NCBI GenBank assembly: GCA_001563325.1
Contig: LRSK01000106.1
Coordinates: forward strand, 1-6,016
Length of the DNA stretch: 6,016 nt
Reading direction: 5' to 3'
Origin: Candidatus Thorarchaeota archaeon SMTZ1-83
GTDB lineage: Archaea > Asgardarchaeota > Thorarchaeia > Thorarchaeales > Thorarchaeaceae
Part shown: positions 5,519 to 6,016 of the stretch, piece after piece
Layout of the letters: each line of letters opens with the position of its first letter
Numbering within the stretch: position 1 is the stretch's first letter
Notes under the pieces: model-generated
Seen by the model: the letters and a program-made list of their open reading frames with translations, nothing else
Told to the model about the DNA's origin: nothing
Databases searched by the model: none
Program-made: the position numbers and the translations under genes

Positions 5519-6016
5519 CTATCGGCGAAGTGCCGCGAGTCGTTTCTCGAGGTACGCGAGCGGTACATACTGCTGGTGAATGGAGAAGGTCATTGACGGC
5601 GAGAGGTAGAGATTCTTGACGGCACCGACAGAGCCAGAGAATCGCTGATCAAGCTCCTCTTCCCACGTTAGATGGTCTCTGAGCCTGTAGAAACTGCTTA
5701 TTGTGAGAAGATTGTACTTCCCAGCACTATTCTTCACCATTAGAGATACGTGGGGGTCTCCAGCGAGGGTCTTGGTTATACGGTCCCGTTTCCCCTTCAG
5801 CTCAATCAATGATAGGACTATGAAGTAGTCAGGCGGGGCCCACATCCGTGGAAAACGAGAGACTGGTTTTGAGATAACACTCTCTTGAGTCAGAAGCTCC
5901 AGTCTTCTTTGAACAGTCATACGGTGGATACCAAGCGTCCGAGCCAGAGAGTTCGGATTTGTCCAGACCCCCTCGCCTGATAGAAGAGCCTCCATGATGT
6001 CGAGATACGTCTGATC
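5519..6016 (-). CDS. Lrp/AsnC-like transcriptional regulator (N terminus probably outside window)
   Basis: Numbered from the ATG at 5995, residues 15-36 form a helix-turn-helix (NSLARTLGIHRMTVQRRLEL), followed by a wing around VISKPVSRF (40-48). Residues 57-134 alternate strand, helix, strand, strand, helix, strand (YFIVLSLIEL, a helix with DRITKTL, HVSLMVK, YNLLTIS, a helix with WEEELDQ, NLYLSPSM), the pattern of the Lrp/AsnC C-terminal dimerisation and effector domain. Such proteins form dimers or octamers and often sense amino acids or other metabolites. The frame stays open past the ATG to the window edge, and the extra codons (DQTYLDI) complete the first helix of the winged domain, so the true start probably lies beyond 6016. 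The end is a TAG at 5519. The reductase-family gene follows on the same strand after about 130 bases and is a candidate target. The family call rests on fold pattern, not on strong sequence motifs. Confidence 0.75.
   Translation of the reverse strand, partial: DQTYLDIMEALLSGEGVWTNPNSLARTLGIHRMTVQRRLELLTQESVISKPVSRFPRMWAPPDYFIVLSLIELKGKRDRITKTLAGDPHVSLMVKNSAGKYNLLTISSFYRLRDHLTWEEELDQRFSGSVGAVKNLYLSPSMTFSIHQQYVPLAYLEKRLAALRR

Noticed and set aside
1..6016. CRISPR arrays, tRNA or rRNA genes, insertion sequences, toxin-antitoxin or defence modules
   Set aside because: I looked on both strands and saw no regularly spaced repeats, tRNA-like folds, transposase motifs or paired small toxin/antitoxin frames.

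Overview
The window looks like archaeal chromosomal DNA. Base composition is near balanced by eye, AGA/AGG arginine codons are frequent, and the one clear promoter is a TATA-type box (TTTAAAAG) with a purine-rich stretch upstream. Some starts carry Shine-Dalgarno-like GGAG. The small membrane proteins with N-terminal CxWC...CSxxC zinc knuckles, together with an S66 peptidase, an Lrp-like regulator and a long exported protein of unknown family, resemble what I know of Asgard archaea, Thorarchaeia in particular. That placement is inference and rests on no single marker gene.

Layout, left to right. Positions 1-280 (minus) hold the 5' part of a zinc-knuckle membrane protein that runs off the left edge. 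Positions 281-642 are a gene-poor spacer that ends in the promoter and ribosome binding site of a 505-residue secreted protein (643-2160, plus). A strong hairpin with a T-rich tail (2170-2206) follows it. Next comes an S66 (LD-carboxypeptidase/MccF-type) gene in decay. Its N-terminal half survives only as short pieces in three frames with stops and deletions (about 2285-2504). Its C-terminal half is still one open frame (2433-3125). Positions 3224-3718 (minus) hold a second, complete zinc-ribbon membrane protein whose first module matches the protein at the left edge. A flavin reductase-like protein (3871-4386, plus) ends four bases from the end of a convergent ketopantoate reductase-family gene (4391-5389, minus). 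The right end (5519-6016, minus) is an Lrp/AsnC-like regulator whose N terminus probably lies outside the window. An imperfect palindrome lies between the regulator and the reductase gene.

These genes do not form one obvious pathway, and strand changes break the window into short units. The likeliest functional pairing is the regulator with the reductase downstream on the same strand. I found no CRISPR array, tRNA, rRNA, insertion sequence or recognisable defence or secondary-metabolite cluster. The most interesting items are the decaying S66 peptidase, the pair of related zinc-knuckle membrane proteins, the unassigned secreted protein and the palindrome beside the regulator.
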